This document shows positions 1 to 11,500 of a stretch of DNA of 64,000 nucleotides, piece by piece. This stretch comes from Baylisascaris procyonis (lineage: Eukaryota > Nematoda > Chromadorea > Rhabditida > Ascarididae). The stretch lies in the NCBI GenBank assembly GCA_037389465.1, contig JAZARR010000048.1:1501001-1565000 (forward strand). Reading direction: 5' to 3'. The translations under genes and the position numbers were made by a program. The notes below the pieces were generated by a model. It was not told the origin of the DNA. It saw only the letters and a list, made by a program, of their open reading frames with translations, and did not search any database. Every line of letters begins with the position of its first letter. The stretch's first letter is position 1.

Positions 1-78
1 ATTTATCGCTTTGTAAACCATCCAATATAGTTAGTAGTGGTGCAGCATTTGCTCATCAGGTGTTCGCATTGTTTGCAG

Positions 79-227
79 AGACACCACGAAGTTGCAGTGG
101 TCGAGTTTTGGGCATCGTTTGGTGTGGATTCTGCATGATTATGGTTGCATCCTATACAGCTAATCTTGCCGCTTTTCTAGTACTTGACCAACCCGAGAAA
201 GGACTCACTGGAGTGACCGATCCTCGC
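79..227 (+). CDS. nmr-1: NMDA-type ionotropic glutamate receptor subunit 1, M3 exon (partial gene)
   Basis: One internal exon of a ligand-gated cation channel subunit of the postsynaptic membrane. The 49 whole codons run through the third membrane segment (FCMIMVAS), the invariant gating motif SYTANLAAF, and then [17 protein letters not shown]. The 'LVLD.PE...TG..DPR' continuation is characteristic of GluN1/NMR-1 and not of GluN2 or AMPA/kainate subunits. The acceptor is tttgcag at 72-78, entering after the first base of a codon, and the donor is CGC|GTTTGT at 227/228, phase 0. Upstream exons (ligand core S1, M1, pore loop) lie off the left edge. The following exons (S2 lobe, M4, tail) should lie to the right on the same strand, but I could not recognise them before the convergent SPPL2 gene. 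The subunit 1 assignment is firm from the motif; the nematode symbol is an inference. Confidence 0.85.
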
Positions 228-2890
228 GTTTGTATTCCTTTTACTGTTAAAGTTGATGTTTTTATTGTGGCTCATTAACTTGCTTGGTTTAATCTTTCAA
301 CAGCAATGAAAAATTTCTGTTCTGTAAATTACTCTTAATTATTGTGTGAATAAACTGACAGAGAATTCCGCCTTCGACGAGTCTGCGTCTTAGAACTGGC
401 CAGTCGTTATTGTAACATAAATTTTTTTCCGAATATTAAGTAACGCTCAGGCGCAGTCATATTTTGCGCACCACATAGTTTGAATGTTACTCGAACTTAG
501 ATCTGAGCCTACACTTAAACGTTGAACTGAGCTTGAAGCACTGCTATTGAATTTTGGATGTCCTGTTTACATAAAATAAAGCCGATGCCTGCGCAATTCC
601 CAGTAGAATCCCTTCAGAGTTTCTTCTATCTTTCATGCACTTCAAGTTTTGAAATTTTGAACATAATACAAGAAAGTGAAATGAGTTCACTTCGAGACGA
701 TTCATAACTACTTCATACGAAGAGTCATCTACTCAATGCCGTAGTTGCTGACCTATATGATTTCATTGCAAGTTTATTTAAGCAAATCTCCGCCCATTAA
801 CCTCAAATGCATTCAGGTAAACTATATCATTCGCAAAATTTATGAACAAAACGATACTCCTTTTTGCTGCTTACTTCTTATTTTAATGCAAATCCCCTTT
901 GCTTAAACATTACGGTTAGTGGTTTCTGTAACAAAAATTGTCGTTTCATATATTCTTGTGTGTCCAGCATTTTTTAAACTTTCCACTCAAATCACATATT
1001 GAGAAGATATCCTCCCATATAAGTCAGAGATCCACCACGATTCTTGAAAAATTTAGAAGTGCTTGCTCAACTCTTCGAAATTTATTTGTGTGCTTTTGTT
1101 ATCATGGTTTCTCATATAAATTGCAGTTGTTGTCGTCCAATCAGTTAACCTAATAGAAAATGTACAATGAAGGTCCATCAAGAAAACCTCTATTAGCAAA
1201 GGCATGACCTCGAGCTTTTCCGATCTTTCGTTCTGCTGCATCTTGACCTCCTGAGCTAAGGCGATTTTACTTGGGTCTTATTATGGCTTTCAAAATATCT
1301 GATTATGAAGGTAACTTAAAATTTGGCGACTTTTTTTAATACTATCTCGATATCTAATTGGAACACGCTCGTTTAACAGTTCCCGTTCTTCCAAAAAATT
1401 CTTGGGTAATCGCGGAAACATTTTGCACATTTGGATAACGATAGACCTTTTTCTTGTAACAGTGATTGATTTAGAAAATCTCACTGATTTCCTTCTCCGC
1501 TCTAAAAAGATTTGATTTAACTACTCGAATTTTAAATCACTGATTCGAATGCAATGCTTTGATGACATACGATCGATTATTGTTTATTAATGTTGCTAAA
1601 TCATAGGCTTATATGCCCTCATATCTCCATTTTCTCCTCCGACCGAAACATGATCTCGTTCATACCTCTGTCCGAGGGACTAGTTGGAGTCGAAGATCGA
1701 CAATGCTGCGAATGTATATTATCCACCATGTCTACATGAATTATTCCTCGCAACACTGTTTCACTTTTTTTTGAGCTATAGCACCTCATGTTACTTTTTA
1801 ATCCCTGTTCTATGCGTTCCGTGTTGCTTTATAATATAGCAGTTGTAACAATTATTGCACTATTTAATTTCCCATCTTTATTAATGCTGAGAGGATGTTA
1901 CCAACCCTTTGACTTAGCTTTCTTTTAAGAAACATGAATGATGCCTTTGTCGGCCAACATCTAAATACAATCAATCAGATGTCTGTCACTCACAAAAAGA
2001 GACTTACTTGCAAACAGCTTCATAGTTAATTCGAATGGTTATAGATAAAGATCAATGACGTCACAAAAAATAGCTCTCGGCAAGAAGAAAGGCCTCAGAA
2101 TATATAACAAACAGACTATAAAAGCGACATTGCAGAAATGCGGAAACGCTAAAAAATATTCATGAGACAGACAAACAACAACAATAAAGAAAGCAGAGGA
2201 ATCCCGTTTGAAGAACGTTTCTTTCCCTATACGATACACATAAATATACATACACATCAATCAGAACTAAAGAAAACATATGTCTGCAGATACTTAATTA
2301 ATCAATAATCATAGTGTACAAACTAGTTCATCCTCTTGTAGGATCTCATAGTTGTCTGAATTCAGTTGACTTGGTAGATGATCCTTATCTGCTCTTCTAA
2401 ACAGATCAATATATAAGTAAAGCTTGAACCTGTAGCTAATTATAGAAAAAGTAATGAATAACGAGTTTATAAGATCACTTAATCTTTTCGCCTACGACAT
2501 CAGATCAAAGAACACAAAAAGACAAGAATTTCGTACCTTTATTTAATGATGGATGATGATGCCAGCCGATGGATGTTAGAAAGACGGGATGGTACTTCAA
2601 ATGAATTCACATCCTGTATTTTCTTGGAAATATAAAATTTTCTCAAAAACTGAGAAAGAGTATTGATAGCGATGCTTTTGTTTCGAAGTATGGTAAAGAC
2701 ATTTTGAGCGCACAGCAGCGCATTCTCATGTAAGAACTGAATATCAGATCGATAAACAATGAATGGCATAACAAGGAATAGAACTTTGGTCAACTAAGTG
2801 ATGAAAGATGAAACTTCAACTGCACTCAAATAATCCAACGAACATCTTCGGTTGAAATTGTCGAAAAAATCGCCCCTATTCACATACGTT
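228..2890. other. Intron/intergenic DNA, nothing coding recognised
   Basis: AT-rich sequence following the NMDA receptor exon. If that gene is intact this begins as its next intron. I read all frames for the expected continuation of the receptor (S2 ligand-binding lobe, M4) and did not find it. Short open frames here have no splice context or recognisable motif. Confidence 0.5.
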
Positions 2891-2903
2891 AACTAAGTTG
2901 GGA

Positions 2904-2950
2904 AAGTGCCGCATTGGTAGCCCAGAGGTCACAGGTTCAAATCCCATTAG
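2904..2950 (+). repeat. tRNA-derived relic (B-box-like sequence)
   Basis: Contains GGTTCAAATCC at 2934-2944, a good match to the internal B box of polymerase III genes. It is preceded by 'agaggtcaca', which looks like the variable loop and T-stem of a tRNA. A full cloverleaf does not fold: the T-stem 3' side and the acceptor stem are missing. It is best read as a degenerate tRNA copy or the head of a tRNA-derived SINE, not a functional tRNA gene. Confidence 0.35.
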
Positions 2951-5640
2951 AAGAACAAATCCTCCTTCACCGCCTCACAGAGTTTCTAAATTCTTACCTA
3001 CCAATTACATCATAACACTCAGCCAGTGCCACTAACACGCCGAACGCATTATTCAAATCAGCAAAGAAAATGGAAGAAAACACGACTGCATCTTGTAATC
3101 GGCGCCATCAATGAACGGAACAATTACTGCAAACAATTGGCGTGGTGAAATATGAGGGATGGAGAAAAACAAAGATATCCTCTTGAAATATTATCGATGA
3201 GGAGGTTTCTTCGCGAAAGATTTTTGTGTATCAAAATTTCAAAATATGCAAATTTTCAGCCAACTTTCCCAATTCTAAATTTTGCGAAAATGATAGAATT
3301 GGGGACAATTTCAACGACCAAAAAATATTTAGGAACGGTTGAATTGTTGCCAAAAGAGACAACATAATAATTCCAAGTACGGCATAGGATTTAATTTTGC
3401 CCCAACCTCCACCTTACCGCTTCTTTAATAGAAAGCAGTGGTCAATGCGGTTGACTGCCTCAAATTAATTAAACAGTTAGCAGCACAAAACGATTCGAAC
3501 CAAAGAAAGACATGATCCAAAATATACTCAGCATAGATAACACTATTCCAGTGTGTCCCATTCTTCAACCAGGATAAGGCAATTGTTCAAAACACATTAA
3601 TTCCTCTTTAATCAAATCGCTGATTTATCACTCTTAACGATCCGTTAGAAAAAAAATGTACATCACTGGAGATACAGATGAGTTTCCGTAACTGTGGGAG
3701 GTTTTCTTAATTAGTTAGACAGAATAAAAAACTAACGAGCAAATCATACAATAGGATAATATCTTATCAAATCATTCCCCCAAATATGAATAAATATCAC
3801 CCTTTTCTAAATCGCTTCTGAAAAAAATTGGAGATATTTCAATTGGCCCTGAAGTATAAGATAATGAATTGATGATTTCCTCATTTGTTTTGAGAAAATT
3901 CTACAGAAGAAATTCGAATAACAACTGTAAACGGCCAAAACTAAAATTTTTTAATGAAGAGAAGTCCGCAATCACGAAATTAATAAAACAATTCAGCTCT
4001 AGATTATTGTATCCTTCTGGTGCCCATAAAAAACATGAACATGACTAGTCGTTCTTCTCTCCTCCTCCCGCCCTTTCTTCCTCAGTGATCACGCATGCCT
4101 AAGTTCGTTCTTATGCCCTCTTCCTCCTTTTGTCTTAAAAACTGAAGACATCTAAAATCTGTGAACAAAGGAAAAATATTTAAAACAAAGCACACATTGA
4201 TGTCGTTTTGCAATTTAATTCCGCTACGAAAACAGTACACAAAACTGATGGTGCTCAGGGATTTGTTCAATAAAAATGCCGCTTGCGTCATACTTACTTA
4301 CATTTATTATCCATTGCGTTTTCTTCGAACTTTCATTTGTACTGTTCGAGTTCAGCTAACGCAACTCGATATTTTGGCAGAAACAATGGCAGGGTCTACG
4401 ATAATTCGAGATGATGGCCTCAGAAAAAAAGCGATGAAGTGCTGATTGAAGAGGAGGGAAAAGTAGGAAATCCAAAAAAGAGACAGAGAGGTCGAGCGAA
4501 TAATAAATGGAAAGAAATCCAGAGACCCCATGCAAATCAATATATATTACCTCTGCCTCAATGAAATCCAATACGTATACTCCTCAGTGAAATCCAATAT
4601 GGATGAAAACCATGCCACTGATTGATGATTAACTGCATCGACCGTCACTGCATGCGGCCTGGCATACCCCTCTTTCTATTCCAGTTTATCACCTTTACCT
4701 CCCTCTTCCTCCGCCACCATCACCTCCGCGAACAAAGCAGTCATTGCCGCAAGAGTGAATGCTCAAAAAGAACGAGAACAAAGTTCAAAAATCCCTATCA
4801 CTTTCCGTTGCTCGTATCAGTCTCTTCACTTGCGGGAAATACTGATGTTGAAGTGGCATCGATCTCTGGTACCACCCCTAGCGATTCCTGACCGTTTTCA
4901 ATCCTTTGGTCCTTAATATCCTGCAAAATACGATGGGTAAAACATACCATTCAAGGGAATGCACAACGTAGCATCAATTTTAATATAACTCCATCCCAAC
5001 CAAAATTGTTCCTTGTAACTTTTGAACGAGACTTTTGACCTAAGAAAATCTTCCTGGTGAATATTTGAGGGTTTCTGCCATTCTTAAGGAATTTAAACTA
5101 GATCAGCGAATCGAAGCAAATCAAATGTCCATAAAACGGAAAAATCTTCACCACAGCTCAAAAGTACAATAGATTGAGCTTGATAATAAAATATCGTTAA
5201 TGCAACCCGCTTAACCATCTCCTTAAAAACACACTCCAAGATTATCGTAACAAAAACCACAGAACAGATTCAGCTTTACCTTAGCTCATCTAATGGGCAG
5301 CAATATCTAATCAATTGGCCAATCAAACATTGAAATCGCTCGCTGTAAACCATCAGAAATCATTGACAGAAGGATCGCGATATATATTTTTTAATATCTA
5401 TGGACTAGCCTAGCAACGAAGTGGATAATAAGTCGGGAAAATTCCATTTAAATGTTGAAATTTTACATAAATCACCACTTGGCACTTGTTTATGGACATG
5501 TCGCAGCGCAAATTCTACAGTTAGCTGGTTCGATGACCGACACAAAAATTCTTATTCAATATGTTAATTTATTTAATTGTCACGGTTATCAAATGAGCAG
5601 TCAACCATCGAATGTATACATCGTGAATGGTGAGAAAATG
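2951..5640. other. Non-coding stretch, one weak ORF
   Basis: AT-rich sequence with no gene I can support. A plus-strand open frame at 4622-4891 (89 codons) encodes a short hydrophobic run followed by a basic stretch. It could be a membrane-proximal exon of the receptor gene that starts at the left edge, but it matches no known receptor segment, so I leave it uncalled. Confidence 0.4.
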
Positions 5641-5699
5641 CGACAAATTTGAAGAAAACAGAGTGAGAATTGAGTGAGAATTCGACCAACTGAAATAGG

Positions 5700-5950
5700 G
5701 CAAATTAGATATTGCAGCAGCATACTTGGATACCGATTTATAGTCACTGCTGATGAAAAGATGGCAAAAATTAAACAGAAAACCTAGTGGGTAAGCGATG
5801 GGGATGGAAATGATGATGCCGGGAACTCGGCGTTGCTGCAATCATGAAAAAGGCTAAGCTATGAATGCTGGTAGCCGCGATAGCAAAGGGTAATTCTCAA
5901 ATCATTCTGCCTTGGTGGTTACACTTTTAGTACTTTATTTTATAGCGAAG
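5700..5950 (+). repeat. Diverged dispersed repeat, copy 1
   Basis: Shares an ordered series of similar blocks with 7690-7940: 'tagtcactgctgat...gatggcaaaaa', 'gtgggtaagcgatggggatg', 'gatgccgggaac', and 'ctcaaatcattctgcc'. The copies are in the same orientation with indels between blocks. No open frame is shared, so it is probably an old non-autonomous mobile element. Confidence 0.45.
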
Positions 5951-7321
5951 GTGCAGTATAAAATAGTAGTCCACATATTAGGGACAGCGTCGAAGCATTA
6001 AGATTTGCAAAGTTCTTATTGCACAGAAACTACAGCTGCTTTTGTTGGTAGATGAATCAAGCCAAATAATGAGTAGTTCTAGATCCTTTAGGGCATGCAT
6101 GACATACATGAAAGCGGAAATATAATATTTTTATATTGTTATGCTAAATAAATGCTTATTGTTCCACTAGGAGTATTTCTTTATTTCTAGTGGAGAGATT
6201 CCCTCACGATACTCTTCGTCGTCTGCGATCGTAGTTTCAACGAATAGTGTCATTTAAACAACGAATATTGCAGTGTTACTAATTGTAGCTCATCCTCTTG
6301 TGTAATGTTTGCACTGCATTACTGCATTCATTTCATTGTTGATTTGGGCTTCGATCAGTGAATCGCTTTATATATTATAATATATAAGTGAATTGCTTGT
6401 TTAATTAGTTGGGTGTTGTACCATCGATGTTTCAGCACCATACTGCCACTTTATTTCTTTTCTTGAGCAGTCTTTTTTAAGATCATTTAAAATACTCAAC
6501 AAAAGTAGCACCCAATTCTTACACTCACCGGGGGAAGCCGAGCATACGAATGGTAGGAGAAATGTTCCCGGGAAACAGACGGGAAAGAAGACTACTTCGG
6601 CAGATAAAACCCATTATGCCAACCAATCCCAATGAGAGAAATTGTGCTCCCTTATGAATCTCGCTGTGCAATATGGTGAATGGCATCCTGAATTATTGTT
6701 TGTTATTATCGTTCTTCTGTTGCATAGTTATGGTTTATGGCTCTCCTTCATTCTATCGGTAGTTTCTCGTTTAACTGCTTTCTTGTATTTGTGATGTGCT
6801 GAGAAGCATTAATCTTGTAACACCTTTCAAAATAAGCTGTAAAGAAACACATCAAACATATTGAGTATCGGTGTTATGCGCTTGAGTGGGTTATTGTCCG
6901 CATGCAGCACTCCCCTAATTTTGCATCTTCAGAAAGTATACAGCAGCGGGAATCATTAACCTTGCAAGTTGAGCAGCAGAGTGTTCAAGCATCCTATCGT
7001 GTAGAAACCTGACGCCATATGTCTTTTTGCATTTCGCAGTACATGAAACACAACTTCAAACACACTTCCTGCTGAACGCCTGGGTGCTTTATAAGAGTCG
7101 ATGTCCACGCTTACGCCAGAGTTCCTGTCCCTTTCCGCCACCTGCATTTCATTACGCTTGTATTTCAGTCGTCTGCGTTTTTCCTTTCTTTGCGTGTCGT
7201 TTCGCGCTTTCCTTTTGTACATATATGATTAAAGATTTAGTCATGAGGTTTGTCACAAGTGAGTTCCACCGCGGTTACCAGAAGGCGGCGAAAGAATCAA
7301 TATTGGAGAGTGAGTGATCTG

Positions 7322-7341
7322 CTACTGGCATTAACCAGTAG
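7322..7341. other. Perfect 7-bp hairpin CTACTGG/CCAGTAG
   Basis: CTACTGG at 7322-7328 and CCAGTAG at 7335-7341 with a 6-base loop. It lies in an island (about 7250-7560) noticeably richer in G+C than its surroundings, between the two diverged repeat copies. No coding potential with splice support was seen in the island. Confidence 0.3.
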
Positions 7342-7689
7342 ACTCGGCTGTAATATTCACCAGTCAACCAGGGTCGTTCTCCCCCCTCCCCTCCGACGGC
7401 GAAAGGCAGAAACCGGAAGAAAGGAGTGGCAAACCAGGATCACGCCTCAATAGAGAAGAGCAGATGGCGAGGCGACCTGCTAGCGAATCAGTACCGTGTT
7501 CCACGGCCGATGAGTAGCAGTAGCATCATTATCGTAGTGCATGAGGAGTTCTCCCGTTGAGCCGATGAGATAGTGATGAACATTGAGATGTTGAAACAAG
7601 CATCATTTTTTTCTGACAGCTGTTGGTTTACTTACGTTTGTGGGAGGACTAGAAAAATTGATTTGCGTGACGAAAGTATAAAAAGCAAT

Positions 7690-7940
7690 TTGAAAACCAG
7701 TTCATAGCCATCACTGACTAAGATGGGCAAAAAGATAGCTAGAATACATGTTGGGTGAGCGATAAGAATGAAAGGGATGACTCCGGAAACATTGTGACAC
7801 CGAAGACACTAACAGACGAACCTATGAACTTCAGGAATGATAATACCAGAGATAACGGTTGAGGGAACCGTTTGAAAGAAATGTTTCATGTTATACTCAG
7901 ATCATTCTGCCCCGGCTATACTGTGCATTTATTTCGATCT
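7690..7940 (+). repeat. Diverged dispersed repeat, copy 2
   Basis: Second copy of the element at 5700-5950, same strand. The blocks 'catagccatcactgac', 'gatgggcaaaaag', 'gttgggtgagcgataag', 'gactccggaaac' and 'ctcagatcattctgcc' occur in the same order. It lies about 2 kb from copy 1. Confidence 0.45.
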
Positions 7941-8416
7941 ATTTTACTTACAAAATCGTGACATGATTTTCAGATATAACTTCTTAAAGCATCTTATCGT
8001 TCGTTGAACAATATAAGCCTAAAAGCCCATAAGTGAAACATTAAAAATGCTCCACAAACAACGACTTGTACAGCTTTAATTTCAGAGCTATCAGGTACTT
8101 GGAAGAGGTTCCTCGACATACTTGAAGCATTCCACTTGAGTGCTGTTCCTGATTTACTTTGCACTACATGTGCATGGCCATATGTGCTTCTTTCGTGTAT
8201 CTTTTAGTGTCTGAATTTAATTAGCTTGCATTTTCGTTTATTTATTAACTGCATTGTTTCATCTATACTGCTTAATTGGGTCCATGTTTCCTTGCTCATT
8301 ATTCTGTGTGCTCCTCCCTCCCCCTCTGTCTTTTACATGGATGTACCTATTGCATGTATGCATTTTTACTGTTATCATGTTAATATATATCCTCTCTGCC
8401 ATACGCAGTTTTTTTT

Positions 8417-8422
8417 TTAATT
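8417..8422 (-). terminator. Possible poly(A) signal (ATTAAA) of the SPPL2 gene
   Basis: On the minus strand ATTAAA lies about 155 nt downstream of the SPPL2 stop codon, followed by an A run. It is the nearest variant hexamer seen; weak support. Confidence 0.3.
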
Positions 8423-8574
8423 TGTGTGAATAAATTCAATCCAATTCATTCTAATACAGCCCGAACGTGAACTGAATAAGCAGATAAGCAGATTGCATAT
8501 ACACAGACAGACATTCGCAGACGCAGAAAACGACAATCATTAAAGCTTAGATGAGAAAACGAATTAAGTTTGCC

Positions 8575-11500
8575 TTATGAAGATTCATAATCACATACGT
8601 CCGACTGCGTGAAGTTGCCATTCCAAAGTAATTTTAGCTCCTTCCTTATCAGTGCTAGAACCACAATAGGTAATAGCGTGAATGGTATTAAGTAGATCAG
8701 TGCCGGCTGAGCCATTTCCATTGCGGTAAGTGCGACAAATGTTGCTAGCAGACCCACCGCATATCCTTAAATTCTTTTATTAGAACAAAAGGGATAAAAC
8801 ACTACCGGCGAAGTACGTTTCGAGTGTAAGCTCGAAACTTGGCAACCTCCGGAAGTTAGGCCCAAATAGGAGACATCACTGAGCTCAAGTAATAGCAGCC
8901 TCCCTTTTCAGAGCCATTCTCGAGATCGCGTTTACCTTCCAACCAATCCTGCTTGATATCTTCTACATAAAAATCATTTACTTAGTTCACTTAATAAAAA
9001 CAAACTAACATGAAGAAAAGATGCCGCCGGAATTAGCGGACTCTTATTTTCAAAAAACATTTGGTTGCCAAACTGACGATAAGTATCGAGTAAATGCAAT
9101 TCACCCACAATCGATTGCAGCGAATTACAAAAAGTTGGGGTGAGAACATTAGAATAAGTAGATGAAAAGAAATAAAGATCTCCCGGCATCAAAAGGTACG
9201 AGATACAAGGGAAGTAATATTGAGAGAAGCAAACTGATCCTCCAGAAATCATCAACACTACCAATATAACACAAAGGTTATTTGTAGAGGTTATGTTAAC
9301 ACAGGTTATGTGACCGGAGTAAATAGAATATATGAGAATCCCTCAAATAGTGCAGAAAAAAGTGCAGAAAAAAAGTAAATAGCAAAATCTTATAACAAAT
9401 ATAGATTATTTCGGCTCATCTTTATCACTTCCTCAAAATTCAGTCCCCTCCTCTTCCCATTCTCATAATGGAAAGGGCCAGCTTCAGGCGGTCACAATCA
9501 TCCATGATCACCAGCACACTAGCCGCGGTGTATTGATATTCCCAGAAAGACATTCAATTTTTCAAATTAAACTAAACATAACGTCATCAAATGAATAAAT
9601 AAATAGCACAAAGAGACCAACCAAGAACGGATACTGCGCCATAAATATGCCTTGTGCGAACAGCGAAATCGACCGTAAAGCAGAAACTTATCAAATAACC
9701 TGCAAATATTTAAACCTAAATTATTCATGCTGTTACGGACTTCAGTAAAAGAACATTTTTCATTATTTTTCATTGCGTATATTAGTGGTCGTTTTTTGTC
9801 TCTTTTTAAATACTGCCGGTCTAGAAAATTGAAGGTTGGTAATTCCAATCATATGAGCAAAAATTATTTCATTCAATTAAAGCTAATATATGAACGATCG
9901 GAGTGACAGAGAATACATAATTTCAATGCTACAATCGGAACGCAGAGCCACTACGCTTGTGAAAGTTTAAAGAGTTTATAGAGAGAAGAATGTGGAAACA
10001 GCCAAAAGGAGAAGATATAAAGAATAGCGAAAACAGGACAAAACTGTCATCCCAAAGAACCTCGTTTTCCTTCGAAAGATTTGTTGGTCGGGAAATATAG
10101 TGGTTTACTTCGGGCTGATGGTCATTTTCATCAGCAAATGATATCAGCATGCACAACAACGAATACTAATGGCCTTTTGAATTATTAATTAAAGGCGCCT
10201 GCGAAAGTGAAAAATCGCATATGAAGAATGACAACACTGACCAGGAACAATAACGTCGCCAAGGCCGAGTATTACAGGGTGAAATTCCTTCTCGACCTCG
10301 AGATCTACACAAGAGATCATCGGATCGCTCAAATGTGGTACTTGAAACAACATCGGAAACTGAAATGAAATTGAATCGATGATTTTGGAAAGTTCTGCAC
10401 TTATCCACCTAGTTAGAAATATCCATACATGAAAATCGAGTAACAGTGCTATTAAATTGTAAACAGCTTGTTATTACCTTCATCGCCTTCGACCTTTACC
10501 AGCGTTTAGGCTAGGTTCATATCTGCTAAAATTTCATGAACTCAGACCATACTTAAGCACATCTCACCCCTTCCCTCAATCCTCCCTAATTTCAGTTATT
10601 TGAGGAAGAGTTGGCGGCCAACTGTTTTTGTTCAGAAGCTGCTAATTGCTAGCTGGAAAGGCACTAAATAAAGGTGAAATTTATGCGGTAACGTTGCTTA
10701 AAACCAGTGAACTGTAAACGTGATGATGTAGTGTTTGTTTATTGCAACTGTCTTTTACTTCTTAAAAACCTCGAAAGTTGCAGCTAAAATCTCCAACTTA
10801 ATCAGAGGAAGAAGAGAGGTGGAAGGGGGGATTGCCTATGCAAAATTTACGTATAGTTTGATGGGCTTCCGTTTCGTGTCACTTCCAAAACTTGTAGGTG
10901 GTGACTTCTGTTTCCCACATCTCCACTAAAAATTCCTTGTTTAAAAAATCGTCTTTGTTGGATAAACGATTTGACTTATTTGGCATTCTAGATCCATCTC
11001 AATTATCATCTCGATTAAAAGGAAAGTATGTTGGAAAATATGACTGCGAGAAAAAACAGAAAATAAAAATGTGAGTGGGTTTCTTTTCATTGATTCGTCG
11101 CCTAAAAAGCCGAAAAATGAAAAAATTTTCCATCATGAGGAAAACCAATAACTTGTCGTTTATAAATCTAAAACAGTAGCTTCATCTAATGGTTATCCGA
11201 AAATAATAACGAATGACCTTTTCTGGGACGTCGCTGTTGACTGGAGCAACTGGATAACCCGTATTTGATTTTGCGCAATCCGTTCCCGCGGCAACCTTAA
11301 AAATGCATCGATTAATCCAGCTGCCTTGATTGTAACTTACTCATTATCTTTTCCATGATCATTTCAAAAAAGTAATGAAAAGAATCTACGTTCAACATCG
11401 AATGAATAAATGATCTGATCTAAACATTAAAAAAACAAACCTCAATCATAACAGAGCAACCATTCTTGGTAAGAAAAGGTGTACCGAATACCATAAACAT

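Noticed and set aside
4622..4891. Plus-strand ORF with a hydrophobic run and basic tail, possible NMDA receptor M4/tail exon
   Set aside because: The sequence does not resemble GluN1 M4 and no good acceptor precedes the hydrophobic part.
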